A stretch of DNA of 64,000 nucleotides from Acholeplasma equifetale ATCC 29724 (GTDB lineage: Bacteria; Bacillota_I; Bacilli_A; Acholeplasmatales; Acholeplasmataceae). Of this stretch, positions 53,910 to 63,522 are shown piece after piece. The stretch spans positions 23,008 to 87,007 of the forward strand of contig NZ_JHXL01000005.1 in assembly GCF_000687735.1 (NCBI RefSeq), given 5' to 3'. The position numbers and the translations under genes are program-made. Numbering within the stretch: the stretch's first letter is position 1; each line of letters opens with the position of its first letter. The notes under the pieces are model-generated. The model saw nothing but the letters and a program-made list of their open reading frames with translations, made no database searches and was not told the DNA's origin.

Positions 53910-56490
53910 TTAATTTCCCTCTTTTAATGTTATATATTTGAGTTTTAATCTTATAACCATTAAGTGCTGACATAATTTTTATAACTTCTAGCATGATTTT
54001 TTTATACTTGTATTCAAGTACTGCCGAATTATTTCTTTTTAGTTTTTGGACTAAATCCATGAATTTAACATCTCCAAGTAATTCTTTAATTTCCTCTAAT
54101 GATAATTTTTTCAATCGATACCCATAAATAATTCTAAATAGTAAAAATCTATTTGTGTTGGTGAATCGATATGCATCTTCTTCATAATCTTTTTCACCAA
54201 CTAAATTAATTAAACCTTGTTCAATTAAGTCACTATTACCTGAATTTAATCTAGAAAATGCGGTGGATATTTGCATCATTCTGCGATTATTAATTTTTGT
54301 ATAAAATTCAAAGGCACGCTTATAATCACCTTGATTAAAGTAAGTTTCTGCTTGTTTACGACGATTTTCTTCTGTATCATATCCTGTAATGTTCATAACA
54401 TCAATCGCATTTTCTTTTATTTCTTCAAACAAGCGTGATAACTGTTTAATAATCTTTAAATTTGGATTATCTTCATATAAATAAAGATTTATTCGTCCTC
54501 GCGTAATTGCGACATATAATGTATTAAAGTAAAAACGATATTGAAGAGCTTCTTCGCTACCTTTATCAATCTCTTGATTCATAATTTTTTCCCAAGCTTC
54601 GGCATAATCAGACGCTATATTATAAGCAATTATCTTTTCAAATTCTTGACCTTTAATCTCTTGTACAGTGTAAAGGTTTGTTTCCCCTTTAATACCAAGA
54701 CTATGTTTAATTGATTTTTTTGCATTATCATTAGAAACTATAATCGCAACATTCGGGACATCAATCCATTGACTCATGATTTCTAACATTTCATCTTTAT
54801 CAACTTTAACAATTACAGGTAACCCTTCTCGTTTTTCTAATTCGGTAACTTCTTCTTCAATATCATATGAATATTTACCTATTGTTTTCCTTCTAATTGC
54901 TAAGAGTTCATCTAAAACATTTATAATATTTTCGCTATTTCGATAATTTTCTCTTAAAGTTACTGAATCATTTAATGATTGATTAAAATGATGCTTAAAT
55001 ATAACGCCCATTCTTCCATCATGGAAAAAAGTTGGATTAATTACCTGTGACACATCACCTGACATAAAAACTTCTGATGAATTTTTTACAAGTTTAACTA
55101 AAGATAATATTTGGATTTCTGTTAAATCTTGAATCTCATCTATTAACAAATAATCAAACTTTTGGTCGAAACTTCCATCATATATTTTTTTTATTAATAA
55201 TCTTGCAAGATCATTGTCATCAAATAAGTCGTTATCCTTTAAATATTTTTGGTATTCTTCTAATACAAAATCATAAATAACCGCTCGTTCTTCTTCATTG
55301 AATCTTGTATATTTTGATTTCATTTGATAGACATATGAATATCTATCAAGTAGTGGTTCGTCAATATCTTGATTAATCAAATATTGATGAAATTTAGGAT
55401 TATCACTCTCACAATAACTTGCTAATCCTATGCTGTTTTTAATGTAAAATCTTGAATTAGAACCCGGTATTCGTTCAATGTATTTTTCTTCTAATAATAA
55501 TTCAATTTCGGCAGGTGATAGTAATTTATAATTATTAGAAAACTCAAGGATTCTATATCGATCATGACCACTATAACCCTTGATTAATCCTCTTATTTCA
55601 CTCCATAAATCAATAGGATCAATTTTATAAATTAATTTATATTTGTTTGAAGTGTATTTTGATTTCATCCATGATAAAAATATATCTAAACTCATATATT
55701 GAGATTCAGATATTCCTAGTGTATCCATCATAAAATTTTTGATAATATAAAAGGAAGTTTTTCCAACAATGCCTGATAGTGATGAATATTTCTTATATAA
55801 TTTTTCAGCACTTTCTTTCAACATTTTGGTATATGTAAAGTATGCTTGATGGATATTTGAGTGTGCATTTTTTAAAGCTTTACTAATTTCTACTAACGTT
55901 TTTCCCGATCCAGCACTTCCCATTAAAAATACAGGGCCTGGTATATTAATACTTTCTAATTGATTATTTGATAATTTATAAATCGCTTTATGATCAATTT
56001 TTGACATTTCTTCTAATAACTGTTCATCAGAAATGTTATTCTGAATAACATATGTTCTTAAGAATTGGCGTCCTAATTGATTATTAAAATCTGAATCATT
56101 TCCAATATATGCATCATCTTTATCATCTTCAACTGTTAAAAACTGCATATAATTGGTAAATTTAGAGTCAAAAAACTTCCCTAATTCTCCTTGAGATTCA
56201 TGGGAAGTTACCTGTAAAAGGATTAAACCTTTTTCATTTTCAAATATTTGATCATCTTTTTCTTCGTATTTGCATAAACATCGGGCGCCATCTTGATTAT
56301 CTATATAAAATTTAAATATACTTTCGGTACCCTTCATTTTTTTAAATTTGTATTGATTAATAATTTCTTGTGTAATTGTTTTTTCTTTTTCAATTGCTTT
56401 CACAAGTTGTAATATCTTTTTATAGTACCTCTCGTGTTTTTCATTTGGTATCCCCTTAAAGAGTAACTCAGGATTATAGTATAACCTCAT
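53896..56490 (-). CDS. SF1A (UvrD/Rep-like) helicase, accessory type
   Basis: 864 residues. Walker A LMGSAGSGKTLVE is at about 189-201, after an N-terminal region of 180 residues. Later motifs: FDYLLIDEIQDLTEIQI (Walker B), VFMSGDVSQVI, TLRENYRNS, TNLYTVQEIKGQEFEKII and ATRGRINLYLYE with the motif VI arginine. These define a UvrD-like ATPase but not chromosomal UvrD, PcrA or AddA. Residues 55-110 (IFKFYIDNQDGARCLCKY, LLQVTSHES) faintly recall RelE/ParE-fold modules. The last 180 residues are helical. It is in an operon with two small regulators and a coiled-coil protein; a defence role is inferred. Confidence 0.85.
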   Translation of the reverse strand: MRLYYNPELLFKGIPNEKHERYYKKILQLVKAIEKEKTITQEIINQYKFKKMKGTESIFKFYIDNQDGARCLCKYEEKDDQIFENEKGLILLQVTSHESQGELGKFFDSKFTNYMQFLTVEDDKDDAYIGNDSDFNNQLGRQFLRTYVIQNNISDEQLLEEMSKIDHKAIYKLSNNQLESINIPGPVFLMGSAGSGKTLVEISKALKNAHSNIHQAYFTYTKMLKESAEKLYKKYSSLSGIVGKTSFYIIKNFMMDTLGISESQYMSLDIFLSWMKSKYTSNKYKLIYKIDPIDLWSEIRGLIKGYSGHDRYRILEFSNNYKLLSPAEIELLLEEKYIERIPGSNSRFYIKNSIGLASYCESDNPKFHQYLINQDIDEPLLDRYSYVYQMKSKYTRFNEEERAVIYDFVLEEYQKYLKDNDLFDDNDLARLLIKKIYDGSFDQKFDYLLIDEIQDLTEIQILSLVKLVKNSSEVFMSGDVSQVINPTFFHDGRMGVIFKHHFNQSLNDSVTLRENYRNSENIINVLDELLAIRRKTIGKYSYDIEEEVTELEKREGLPVIVKVDKDEMLEIMSQWIDVPNVAIIVSNDNAKKSIKHSLGIKGETNLYTVQEIKGQEFEKIIAYNIASDYAEAWEKIMNQEIDKGSEEALQYRFYFNTLYVAITRGRINLYLYEDNPNLKIIKQLSRLFEEIKENAIDVMNITGYDTEENRRKQAETYFNQGDYKRAFEFYTKINNRRMMQISTAFSRLNSGNSDLIEQGLINLVGEKDYEEDAYRFTNTNRFLLFRIIYGYRLKKLSLEEIKELLGDVKFMDLVQKLKRNNSAVLEYKYKKIMLEVIKIMSALNGYKIKTQIYNIKRGKLNEER

Positions 56491-56861
56491 TCATATCCCC
56501 TTATTAATGTGCTATTCTCATCTTTATTATACCCTTTGAGTCTTTCTATCTCATCATAAATAGCCTCTTTGATTTTATTAACTTCTTTTAAAGTGTAAAA
56601 TCTTTTTAAAAAATATATTTTTCCATTATCTTGCTTATTTTTTATTATTCTTTTAGTATCTAACAAATAATTGATACTTTCTTCATATTCTTCATTTGTT
56701 AATTCTGGATATTTCCCATATACTCTAGAATCCTTAAAAAAATTCGCATTGGGGCCTTCGTTTCCTCGTAATACTGTTCTCATCGTGATATAATAAGCAT
56801 CTCTTCTTTTTATCATAAACTCGCCGAATAAAAATAATATATCTTTTGATAATTGATTCAT
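56487..56861 (-). CDS. Small protein, probably winged-helix-like
   Basis: 124 residues not recognised. The pattern helix-helix-strand (KDILFLFGEFMIKRRDAYYITMRTVL, LTNEEYEESINYLLDTKRIIKNKQDNGKIYFLKRFYTLKEVN) fits a winged-helix fold, with the RIIKN...KIYFLKR hairpin as the wing. Start after GGGG. It overlaps the helicase start (ATGA), so it is produced in step with it. Could be a DNA-binding partner or local regulator. Confidence 0.65.
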   Translation of the reverse strand: MNQLSKDILFLFGEFMIKRRDAYYITMRTVLRGNEGPNANFFKDSRVYGKYPELTNEEYEESINYLLDTKRIIKNKQDNGKIYFLKRFYTLKEVNKIKEAIYDEIERLKGYNKDENSTLIRGYE

Positions 56862-56915
56862 ATTTTACCCCTATTTATAATATTAAAAAATAATGCTTAT
56901 TAATGCCTAGAAAAA

Positions 56916-57194
56916 TTAAATTAGGGACATTTCTTTCAATTTATTCTTAATAACGTAAATAGCTTTAGCTTCATATTTAATAATTGAATTTCTGCTCTTA
57001 TTTAACATTTCTGCTAATTCTGAAAATGTCTTTTTTTCATCACTAATTACTCTATTAAACAAAACAGTTTGTTCATTTTGAGATAATTTATCCCATATCA
57101 ACTGTTTTAATTGTTCATCATGATAAACCTTTAATATCATTTGTTCTGCTGTCATTTCAAGATGATTTGTTAATTTTTTTACATTATTCCCCAC
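56916..57194 (-). CDS. Sigma-70 region-4-like helix-turn-helix protein
   Basis: 92 residues from GTG 57194, chosen because AAGGTGG lies 8 bp upstream and a -10 TATAAT lies at 57223-57228; the ATG at 57275 would be upstream of that promoter. LSQNEQTVLFNRVISDEKKTFSELAEMLNKSRNSIIKYEAKAIYVIKNKL matches the region-4 HTH that recognises -35 boxes. No region 2 is present, so it cannot be a full sigma factor; more likely an operon regulator. First gene of the four-gene helicase unit. Confidence 0.75.
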   Translation of the reverse strand: MGNNVKKLTNHLEMTAEQMILKVYHDEQLKQLIWDKLSQNEQTVLFNRVISDEKKTFSELAEMLNKSRNSIIKYEAKAIYVIKNKLKEMSLI

Positions 57195-57222
57195 TTTAAA
57201 TCCCACCTTTCTAATTAATAAT

Positions 57223-57228
57223 ATTATA
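57223..57228 (-). promoter_or_regulatory. -10 box of the helicase operon; content of the 57195-57532 gap
   Basis: Minus-strand TATAAT just upstream of the ribosome site of the HTH gene. The remaining gap up to 57532 is AT-rich; it has the hairpin at 57417-57449 and no credible gene (a 73-codon frame there is unsupported). Confidence 0.5.
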
Positions 57229-57416
57229 TCATGAATTTTATTAGTGAAATCATCATTAAAGAAGGTATTAATCATATCACATAAACCTATTAAAACTATT
57301 ATTTATTCTAAAGGTTACATAATTACTTAAAAAGATCACAATATTGAATATATAATTTATGAATAGTAATCTTTTAGGAAAGTATTCGTTTAAAACGTAT
57401 ATAAAAAGAAAAAGAG

Positions 57417-57449
57417 CAGAGTTATATGTAAAATAAACATTTAACTCTG
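57417..57449. terminator. Hairpin between the large helicase gene and the HTH operon
   Basis: CAGAGTTA / TAACTCTG with a 17-base loop that itself contains ATGT/ACAT arms; T-run on the plus strand and a weaker T-rich tail on the minus strand. Could end the helicase transcript. Confidence 0.6.
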
Positions 57450-57532
57450 TTTTTTGTTTAAGTTGTTTTTTAAAGAAGGAAAAGTGAAAGAAAAACAATT
57501 AAGCATTAAGCTATGTTCAAAACTTTTCCTAC

Positions 57533-60500
57533 TTATTTTAGAACATCTAATAGTATCTCTTTTATGTACATATATCGTCTTGAATAGTCATTGTGTATTC
57601 TAATAAGTGTGATGTTGTTATCCTTGCAAATTTTTTCTTTTAATTCATCTCTTCTTCTAACATCAGAATCTATATAATGTTCCTCACCATCCAATTCAAC
57701 GACTACTAATGGTATTAATAAATTATTAATTTTTTTGAATATGACTAAATCAAATTCTGATTTTAATCCATAATCATATTTAACCGGATCAGTAAAATTA
57801 TCTAATATTGATGCAACTCTAACTTTATGTTTAAGTACAAATTTATAATTTAATGTCAAAATATGATTTATTGTATCAATGAATTCTTGCTCTTTTTTAG
57901 TGTTATAATTTCTAAAATTTGCTCCATTAATGTATTGCGTTGTATTAGACTCTGTTAATTCAACATTTTTTCCATTGTTCATAACATATGTAGTTAATTC
58001 ATATAAGTCATTAGTAATCGATGATCTTTTCTTAATTTCCTTTGTATCAGCAACTAATATAAACTTCTTTTTAGCTCTTGTGGTTGCCACATTCAATAAT
58101 TCTTGATTATTTTTTACCCAGTCAAATGTTTTATCATGTGAATGTTTTGTAATCGCGCAACTTAAAAAGATAACATCTTTTTCATCACCTTGAAATGTAT
58201 GTATTGTACCAACATCAATATGACCATAACCTTCATTTGATAACATATCTTTTAATAATGCTGCTTGATTTCTAAATGGTGTGATAACACCAACACTTTT
58301 ATAATTATTAGTTTTTAGACTTGATAATATAGCTTCGCCTTCAGCTATAGAAATGTTTCTTTCTGCTTGTTTTGGAGTCTTGCTTGAGTCAATATGAATA
58401 AATTCTAATGCTGCTTGAGTAAATATATCTTTAGGTGTAAGAACTTTCAATTGATTTTTGTAGTATTTTTTATTACTAAATTCTATAATTTCTCTTCTAG
58501 AACGATAATGATATCTTAATAAAACAAATTTTGATATTGTGTCTTGTTTCTGCATAGTTAAAAGAATTGAATTCTTTAAATAATCATAAGCTGAAGGTAT
58601 TTGATATTTGCTCATTAATACGCGGTTTGTCTCAGGTGCAATTGAAATAACGGGACTTAATTGGTTTTGATCACCAACAAGAAGTAGTCTCTTTCCTCTT
58701 GAGATAGCAAATAGTGATGGCCCAATTGAACATTGTCCTGCTTCATCTATTATAACTAAATCAAAATATAGCTTTTGTGGCCCTAATTTATAAGCTGATT
58801 GATTCGTCGTTAGAATAATTGGGAAAATTCTTATTAAATTATGAAAATTTTCTTCTTTTGCTGTATAACTATTAAATGCTTTAACTTTTTCATCATCATT
58901 ATCGCTTTGAATAATATCTAACAATTCTTTGTTTTTGGGTTCAAAAATACGTTTTATATTTTTTATCGAAGTAAAAAACAGCCACGTTAAAAAGTTATTA
59001 TCTACTTTTGTTAAAAGTGGTTCGATATCCTCATTATTTACCGGTTTTAGTTTAGATAATTCATTTTCCTTTGAATTAAGGATTGCACTAATTGTAACTT
59101 TTTTTAAATTATCGTTAAGTTTTTCTTGAAGTAATTTAAGAGCATCTATCTCTTCTTCTAGTTCGATGATGTGTTCATACCTATCTAATAACATATTTAT
59201 TTCTTTAAGTTTCTTTTTTTTATTTTGAGCTCGTAATTCTAATTTTGACTCATCACTTTGGTATTTTTGATATCTATTTATAATTTCTTTTAACCCATTT
59301 AATGATTTTAAAGTTTCATCACTATTTCCTAGTCTTAAAAATGGTAAAGGAATTGGTATATCCTTGCTTTTTAAGTTTTGAAACTTTAAAAAAATATCTG
59401 ATATTGGTTTATTATTGTTTGATGAAACTAAGACTGTTTGACCATTAAAAAATGCAGATATTAATACATTGATAATGGTTGCTGTTTTACCCGTCCCAGG
59501 AGGACCTTGTACATATGTGATTGGTTGAATTAAAGCATTATATATAACACGTAATTGATCGATATTAGCTTTATTATCCAATACTACTACGTCAACACCA
59601 CTTCTTCGATTGAGTTTATCTTTACTCATGTTTCCAAAGAATGCTTCTAATGGCGTTGATAATTTATTAACTAATTTATATGATTTTATTTGACTAATTT
59701 CTTTTTCTATATGAGCATAGTAAGATCTTCTTAATTCCACGATATACGGTCTATCATCGATAGATTCACCTTTATATCTTTTCACTTCTTTCATAAGTAA
59801 GTCTTTAGCAAGCTCTTTGTTTTCAATAAATAGTTTAGTGAAATCATCAGTTTCGATATCTAAATAGTTTTTTAAATTATGTTTATATTCTTTCATCTGG
59901 TCACTATAAAAATCATAATTGAATAAAGTATTTGGAGATAAAACGAGTGCCTTTTCAATTGGATTGAAACTTAACTCTTTATATGCAATAACAAATAACC
60001 CTTTATTCGTATTAATAGAGAGTAAATTAAGGGCTAGTGTGACTATTTCAAATATATTTTGCTGATCGTTTTTTGAAAGTCTTTCAAGTTTTGGTACTAA
60101 ATCACTGATTTGTTCGATACTCAATTTATATTTCTTATTTAGAGGAAGATTTTCTAAAGAATCACTATCAATTCCCCGAACTAGAGTGAATTCTCTTTGA
60201 TATGCAACTTCTTCATGTTGCATACATTCTTGGATATAATCAAGAATTTCATCATTATAGGAATCATACCCTAACCAGTCTAAAGATTTAATGTTTCGAT
60301 TAATATCTTGTATTAATTCTTTTGGTTGTTCATAGGTGGTATTGTTTACAACAAAAGCATCTTGAATTCTATCAAAACTAATCCATGTCTCGATTAAACC
60401 TTGATATTCATTTGAAATTTTAGAAATATTAAAAGCATCAACAAGAAATGATTTTCTTTCTATGTTGATTTTCTTAATAGCAATCCAATATTTAGTTATT

Positions 60501-60577
60501 TCCCCATTAATATTTTCGTATTCAATTGAAAGCCAACGAGAGGCTTTAATAGCTTGCGAAATATATTTATTAATCAA
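57533..60577 (-). CDS. WYL-like / SF1B helicase / DUF2726 nuclease-like protein
   Basis: 1014 residues. Residues 1-90 resemble a WYL module (AIKASRWLSIEYENINGEITKYWI). Walker A YVQGPPGTGKTATII is at 355-369; a coiled-coil insertion follows (about 435-510); FDLVIIDEAGQCSIG is Walker B; LVGDQNQLSPV, LRYHYRSRREI, VGVITPFRNQ, DVGTIHTFQGDEKDVI and NVATTRAKKKFILV complete an Upf1/Dna2-like SF1B set. Residues 900-1014 match DUF2726, a PD-(D/E)xK-type domain: SEFDLVIFKK, PLVVVELDGEEHY, RRDELKEKICKDNNI. Start is TTG 60577 after AGGGG; no ATG is near. Probably nucleic-acid-degrading defence or repair. Confidence 0.85.
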   Translation of the reverse strand: MINKYISQAIKASRWLSIEYENINGEITKYWIAIKKINIERKSFLVDAFNISKISNEYQGLIETWISFDRIQDAFVVNNTTYEQPKELIQDINRNIKSLDWLGYDSYNDEILDYIQECMQHEEVAYQREFTLVRGIDSDSLENLPLNKKYKLSIEQISDLVPKLERLSKNDQQNIFEIVTLALNLLSINTNKGLFVIAYKELSFNPIEKALVLSPNTLFNYDFYSDQMKEYKHNLKNYLDIETDDFTKLFIENKELAKDLLMKEVKRYKGESIDDRPYIVELRRSYYAHIEKEISQIKSYKLVNKLSTPLEAFFGNMSKDKLNRRSGVDVVVLDNKANIDQLRVIYNALIQPITYVQGPPGTGKTATIINVLISAFFNGQTVLVSSNNNKPISDIFLKFQNLKSKDIPIPLPFLRLGNSDETLKSLNGLKEIINRYQKYQSDESKLELRAQNKKKKLKEINMLLDRYEHIIELEEEIDALKLLQEKLNDNLKKVTISAILNSKENELSKLKPVNNEDIEPLLTKVDNNFLTWLFFTSIKNIKRIFEPKNKELLDIIQSDNDDEKVKAFNSYTAKEENFHNLIRIFPIILTTNQSAYKLGPQKLYFDLVIIDEAGQCSIGPSLFAISRGKRLLLVGDQNQLSPVISIAPETNRVLMSKYQIPSAYDYLKNSILLTMQKQDTISKFVLLRYHYRSRREIIEFSNKKYYKNQLKVLTPKDIFTQAALEFIHIDSSKTPKQAERNISIAEGEAILSSLKTNNYKSVGVITPFRNQAALLKDMLSNEGYGHIDVGTIHTFQGDEKDVIFLSCAITKHSHDKTFDWVKNNQELLNVATTRAKKKFILVADTKEIKKRSSITNDLYELTTYVMNNGKNVELTESNTTQYINGANFRNYNTKKEQEFIDTINHILTLNYKFVLKHKVRVASILDNFTDPVKYDYGLKSEFDLVIFKKINNLLIPLVVVELDGEEHYIDSDVRRRDELKEKICKDNNITLIRIHNDYSRRYMYIKEILLDVLK

Positions 60578-60944
60578 AATTTAATTACCCCTTTATCGAC
60601 TATTTACTAATAATATTATACCATCTTAGACAAAATAATATTAATACACGAAAATATTCACTTCACTCAATATTACTTGATTAAAAAATCATAAGCTATT
60701 TAAACATTAAAACCTACTTATAAATAATTTACGTTGAAATTAATTTATATTTTAAATTTAATTTCATAATAAAAAACCCTTTAGTCTTTCCAATCTTACT
60801 TGGTCCAACTATTGGGGTTCATATCATCTCTGTATCTTTATTTTGTGTTAGGCTATCTATTTTAATACATTTACTCACCCCAATTAAAATTTGTGCATCT
60901 CCACTGATTTTTACGCACCTTTAAATTAATTATTTTGGTGACAT
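60578..60944. other. AT-rich gap upstream of the large helicase gene
   Basis: No gene seen. A TATAAT-like box for the helicase may lie near 60610-60616. A small stretch 60770-60850 is less AT-rich but open in no useful frame. The region looks like decayed sequence between two gene remnants. Confidence 0.4.
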
Positions 60945-61151
60945 TCATTCAATATCTTTTAAAACTACAATATATCCTATTGAAAATGAAAAAAGGTCAG
61001 CAGATTGCTCACTCATATTATTGATTTCTTCAAGTAATATATTTGCTTGTTCTGTAGTGTTAGATGCACATATAATATCGACACCACCTTTTGATAAAAA
61101 AAACTCGGAATTGTAAAAACTGCTAATAAATTTATGTTGTTTTTGATTTTT
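60945..61151 (-). pseudogene. C-terminal gene fragment, unidentified
   Basis: Open frame of 68 codons without a start: KNQKQHKFISSFYNSEF, FLSKGGVDIICASNTTEQAN, ILLEEINNMSEQSADLFSF, SIGYIVVLKDIE, ending TGA. Codon use and the amphipathic strands look like real protein. I do not recognise the family. It is truncated at its 5-prime side where the next remnant begins. Confidence 0.5.
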
Positions 61152-61178
61152 TCAATGATATATTTAGGGCTACATAAG

Positions 61179-61265
61179 ATGTTTAAAAGATATGTTGATA
61201 TTATTGAAGGAAAAGAATTTACTATGACATTTGAAAGTGATGTTTATTTAGAAATAGATGGATAA
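61179..61265 (+). pseudogene. Short C-terminal fragment, unidentified
   Basis: 28 codons, MFKRYVDIIEGKEFTMTF then ESDVYLEIDG, ending TAA. It looks like the last strands of a larger protein (a ligand-binding beta end). No ribosome site. Lies head to head with the previous fragment, indicating a rearrangement junction. Confidence 0.35.
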
Positions 61266-61334
61266 GAACATAAAAAACATTAAAAAGATAATTGTTAGAA
61301 AGTAAGTAGATTACTAAAAATATTAATAAATTTA

Positions 61335-61343
61335 TGTTATACT
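61335..61343 (+). promoter_or_regulatory. Extended -10 promoter of the alanine dehydrogenase gene
   Basis: TGTTATACT (extended -10, TATACT 61338-61343), weak -35. AAAGGAGAG precedes ATG 61378-61380. Confidence 0.6.
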
Positions 61344-61377
61344 ACGAGATAATCTTAAATAAAAGGAGAGATTATTT

Positions 61378-62481
61378 ATGAAAATAGGAACAATAAAAGA
61401 AATAATGGAAGGCGAATATCGAGTAGGACTAGATGAAAGTAGTGTTGCTGACTTAGTTTCAAGCGGACATGAAGTATATGTACAAAAAGGTGCTGGAGTT
61501 AACTCTGGTATTAGTGATGAAGATTATTTAGAAGCAGGAGCTAGATTAGTAGATACTGCAGATGAAGTATGGAATATAGTTGAATTATTAGTTAAAGTTA
61601 AAGAACCACTTGGGCCAGAGTATAAATACTTTAGACCAAGTCTAACAGTATTTAGTTTTATGCATTTATCTGCTCATAAAGATTTAACATTAGAATTAAT
61701 GAAAAATAAAACAACAGCAATAGCTTATGAAACAATTGAAACTGATACAAAAGATTTACCATGTTTAAAACCAATGAGTGCAATTGCTGGAAAAATGGCT
61801 GCTATTGTAGGTGCAGAGTACTTACAAAAAACAAAAGGTGGAAGTGGAGTATTAATTTCAGGTCTACCAGGAGTACCTAGAGCTAATGCAGTTATTGTAG
61901 GTGCAGGTAATGTTGGAGTTAATGCACTTGAAATGTTAGTAGGTTTAGGTGCTAATGTAACAATTATTGATGTTAATTTAGATAAATTAGCTGAATTAGA
62001 ATATGTATATAAAAACAAAATTGAAACATTATATTCAAATAGTAAAAACTTAAGAAAATCAATTAGTGAAGCAGATTTAGTTATTGGTGCAGTAAGTTTA
62101 CCAGGTGCATCAACACCACAACTTATTAAAAGAGAATATTATAAAAATATGAAAAAAGGTAGTGTTGTAGTTGATGTTGCTATTGACCAAGGTGGAGCAA
62201 CAGAAGTAAGTAAACCAACTTCACATCAAAATCCTACATATTATGTAGATGGAATTTTACACTACTGTGTACCTAATATTCCAGGTGCAGTACCTCTTAC
62301 TGCTACTAAATCACTTAATAATGCTACGATTAAATATGTTAAAATGATCGCAAATATGGGAGTTAAAAAAGCAGTTTATACTAATAAAGAATTAAGTCGT
62401 GGTCTAAACATATTAGAAGGAGAAATTGTTTATAAAGCAGTTGCTGAATCATTAGATTTAGAATATAAAGAATTAGATTAA
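61378..62481 (+). CDS. ald: Alanine dehydrogenase
   Basis: NAD-dependent interconversion of alanine and pyruvate; 367 residues, full length. N-terminal MKIGTIKEI, catalytic Lys in LLVKVKEPLGPEY, catalytic His in FSFMHLSAHKDLT, Rossmann NAVIVGAGNVGVNALEMLVGLGANVTIIDVN, and VDVAIDQGGATE, then HYCVPNIPGAVPLTAT. Own promoter and terminator on the plus strand, unlike neighbours. It sits between gene remnants and an IS element and has a simpler GGA/GTA-rich codon style, so acquisition by transfer is possible. Confidence 0.95.
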   Translation: MKIGTIKEIMEGEYRVGLDESSVADLVSSGHEVYVQKGAGVNSGISDEDYLEAGARLVDTADEVWNIVELLVKVKEPLGPEYKYFRPSLTVFSFMHLSAHKDLTLELMKNKTTAIAYETIETDTKDLPCLKPMSAIAGKMAAIVGAEYLQKTKGGSGVLISGLPGVPRANAVIVGAGNVGVNALEMLVGLGANVTIIDVNLDKLAELEYVYKNKIETLYSNSKNLRKSISEADLVIGAVSLPGASTPQLIKREYYKNMKKGSVVVDVAIDQGGATEVSKPTSHQNPTYYVDGILHYCVPNIPGAVPLTATKSLNNATIKYVKMIANMGVKKAVYTNKELSRGLNILEGEIVYKAVAESLDLEYKELD

Positions 62482-62496
62482 TAATATTTAAAACAT

Positions 62497-62531
62497 AAGA
62501 GTTCTTCAATAATATTGAATAACTCTTTTTT
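62497..62531 (+). terminator. Terminator after ald
   Basis: AAGAGTT / AACTCTT enclosing inner TTCAAT/ATTGAA arms, then TTTTTTAT. Confidence 0.88.
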
Positions 62532-62542
62532 ATATGAATAAA

Positions 62543-62561
62543 AAAGGCTTTTTAAGCCTTT
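62543..62561. terminator. Second small hairpin near the IS boundary
   Basis: AAAGGCTT / AAGCCTTT around TTT, with A-run on the left and T on the right; could end transcripts from either side. Confidence 0.6.
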
Positions 62562-62645
62562 TGATATGATACCTCTAAAGTAGACAAGTTAAATAATAAA
62601 ATATTTGGACTATCAATACTTTTGTGGACAAAAAGTTAAGAGAAA

Positions 62646-63448
62646 TCAAGAATTCTGTAAATCGAATTCATTAGGTGTCATATATCCAAGTGATGAATGA
62701 CACCTTTTTTTGTAGTATACTTCAACATAATTTAAAACATCTAACTTTGCTTCAGACTTTGTCTTATAATATCTTTTTGGTAAAACCTCACGTTTAAAAG
62801 TTTTAAAGAAGGATTCTACCAAAGCATTATCATAAGGATTACCTTTGTTACTATTGCTAGTAATAAAATTGTTATTTTTAGCCAATGTTAGAAAATCATA
62901 TGATAGATAGATAGTCCCTTGATTTGTATGAATAATAAAGCCTGGTTCTGGCTTTTCATTTGTAATAGCCCTGTTTATAGTATCTATTACAAGTGATGTT
63001 CTCATATGGTTTTTAAGACTATAACCGACTATCTTAGGGTATATAGATCAATAAACACTGATAAATATAAGTTACCTTCGGCTGGTATTATATAAGTAAT
63101 ATCACCAAACCATACTTTATTTTTTTGTTCGGCTATAAATATTTGATTGATTAAATTAATAGTAGCCAAATTATTTCTTGTCTTTTTACACTTATATTTA
63201 TAATTAGAACCTCTTGCATAAAGCCCCATTGATCTCATGAGCCTTATAATCCTTTTTCTACTTAAAACTAATCCATAGTTATTAAATAGAGCGCTCTTTA
63301 TTCTACGACATCCATATCGACCATAGTGTTCATTAAAAATAAGTTTAATATAATCACTAATTACTTCATTTTCAATTGCTGACTTAGATTTGGGTCTAGA
63401 AGCATAAGCATAGTAACCTGATCTAGAAACACCTAATAATTTACACAT
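62646..63448 (-). pseudogene. IS3-family transposase OrfB, frameshifted and with a catalytic Asp-to-Asn change
   Basis: N-terminal part (63029-63448): LLGVSRSGYYAYASRPKSKSA, HYGRYGCRRIKSAL and the first catalytic Asp in VWFGDITYI. It ends in FIDLYTLR-stop; one base shifted, KIVGYSLKNHM continues into the C-terminal part (62646-63005), so a single base is missing near 63019. The second catalytic residue is Asn (FIIHTNQGTIY where HTDQG is expected, codon AAT); the Glu is kept (ALVESFFKTFKREV). Two lesions make transposition very unlikely. Confidence 0.9.
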
Positions 63449-63522
63449 AAAATTTATGTTGTATTTATCATTATTTTTTTTAATAAATTCAAATTTAACT
63501 ATTGATTTTTCTTTTGGAAGGC

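Noticed and set aside
57277..57498. 73-codon frame between the helicase and HTH genes
   Set aside because: Covers a hairpin, is Phe/Asn-rich, and lacks a ribosome site.
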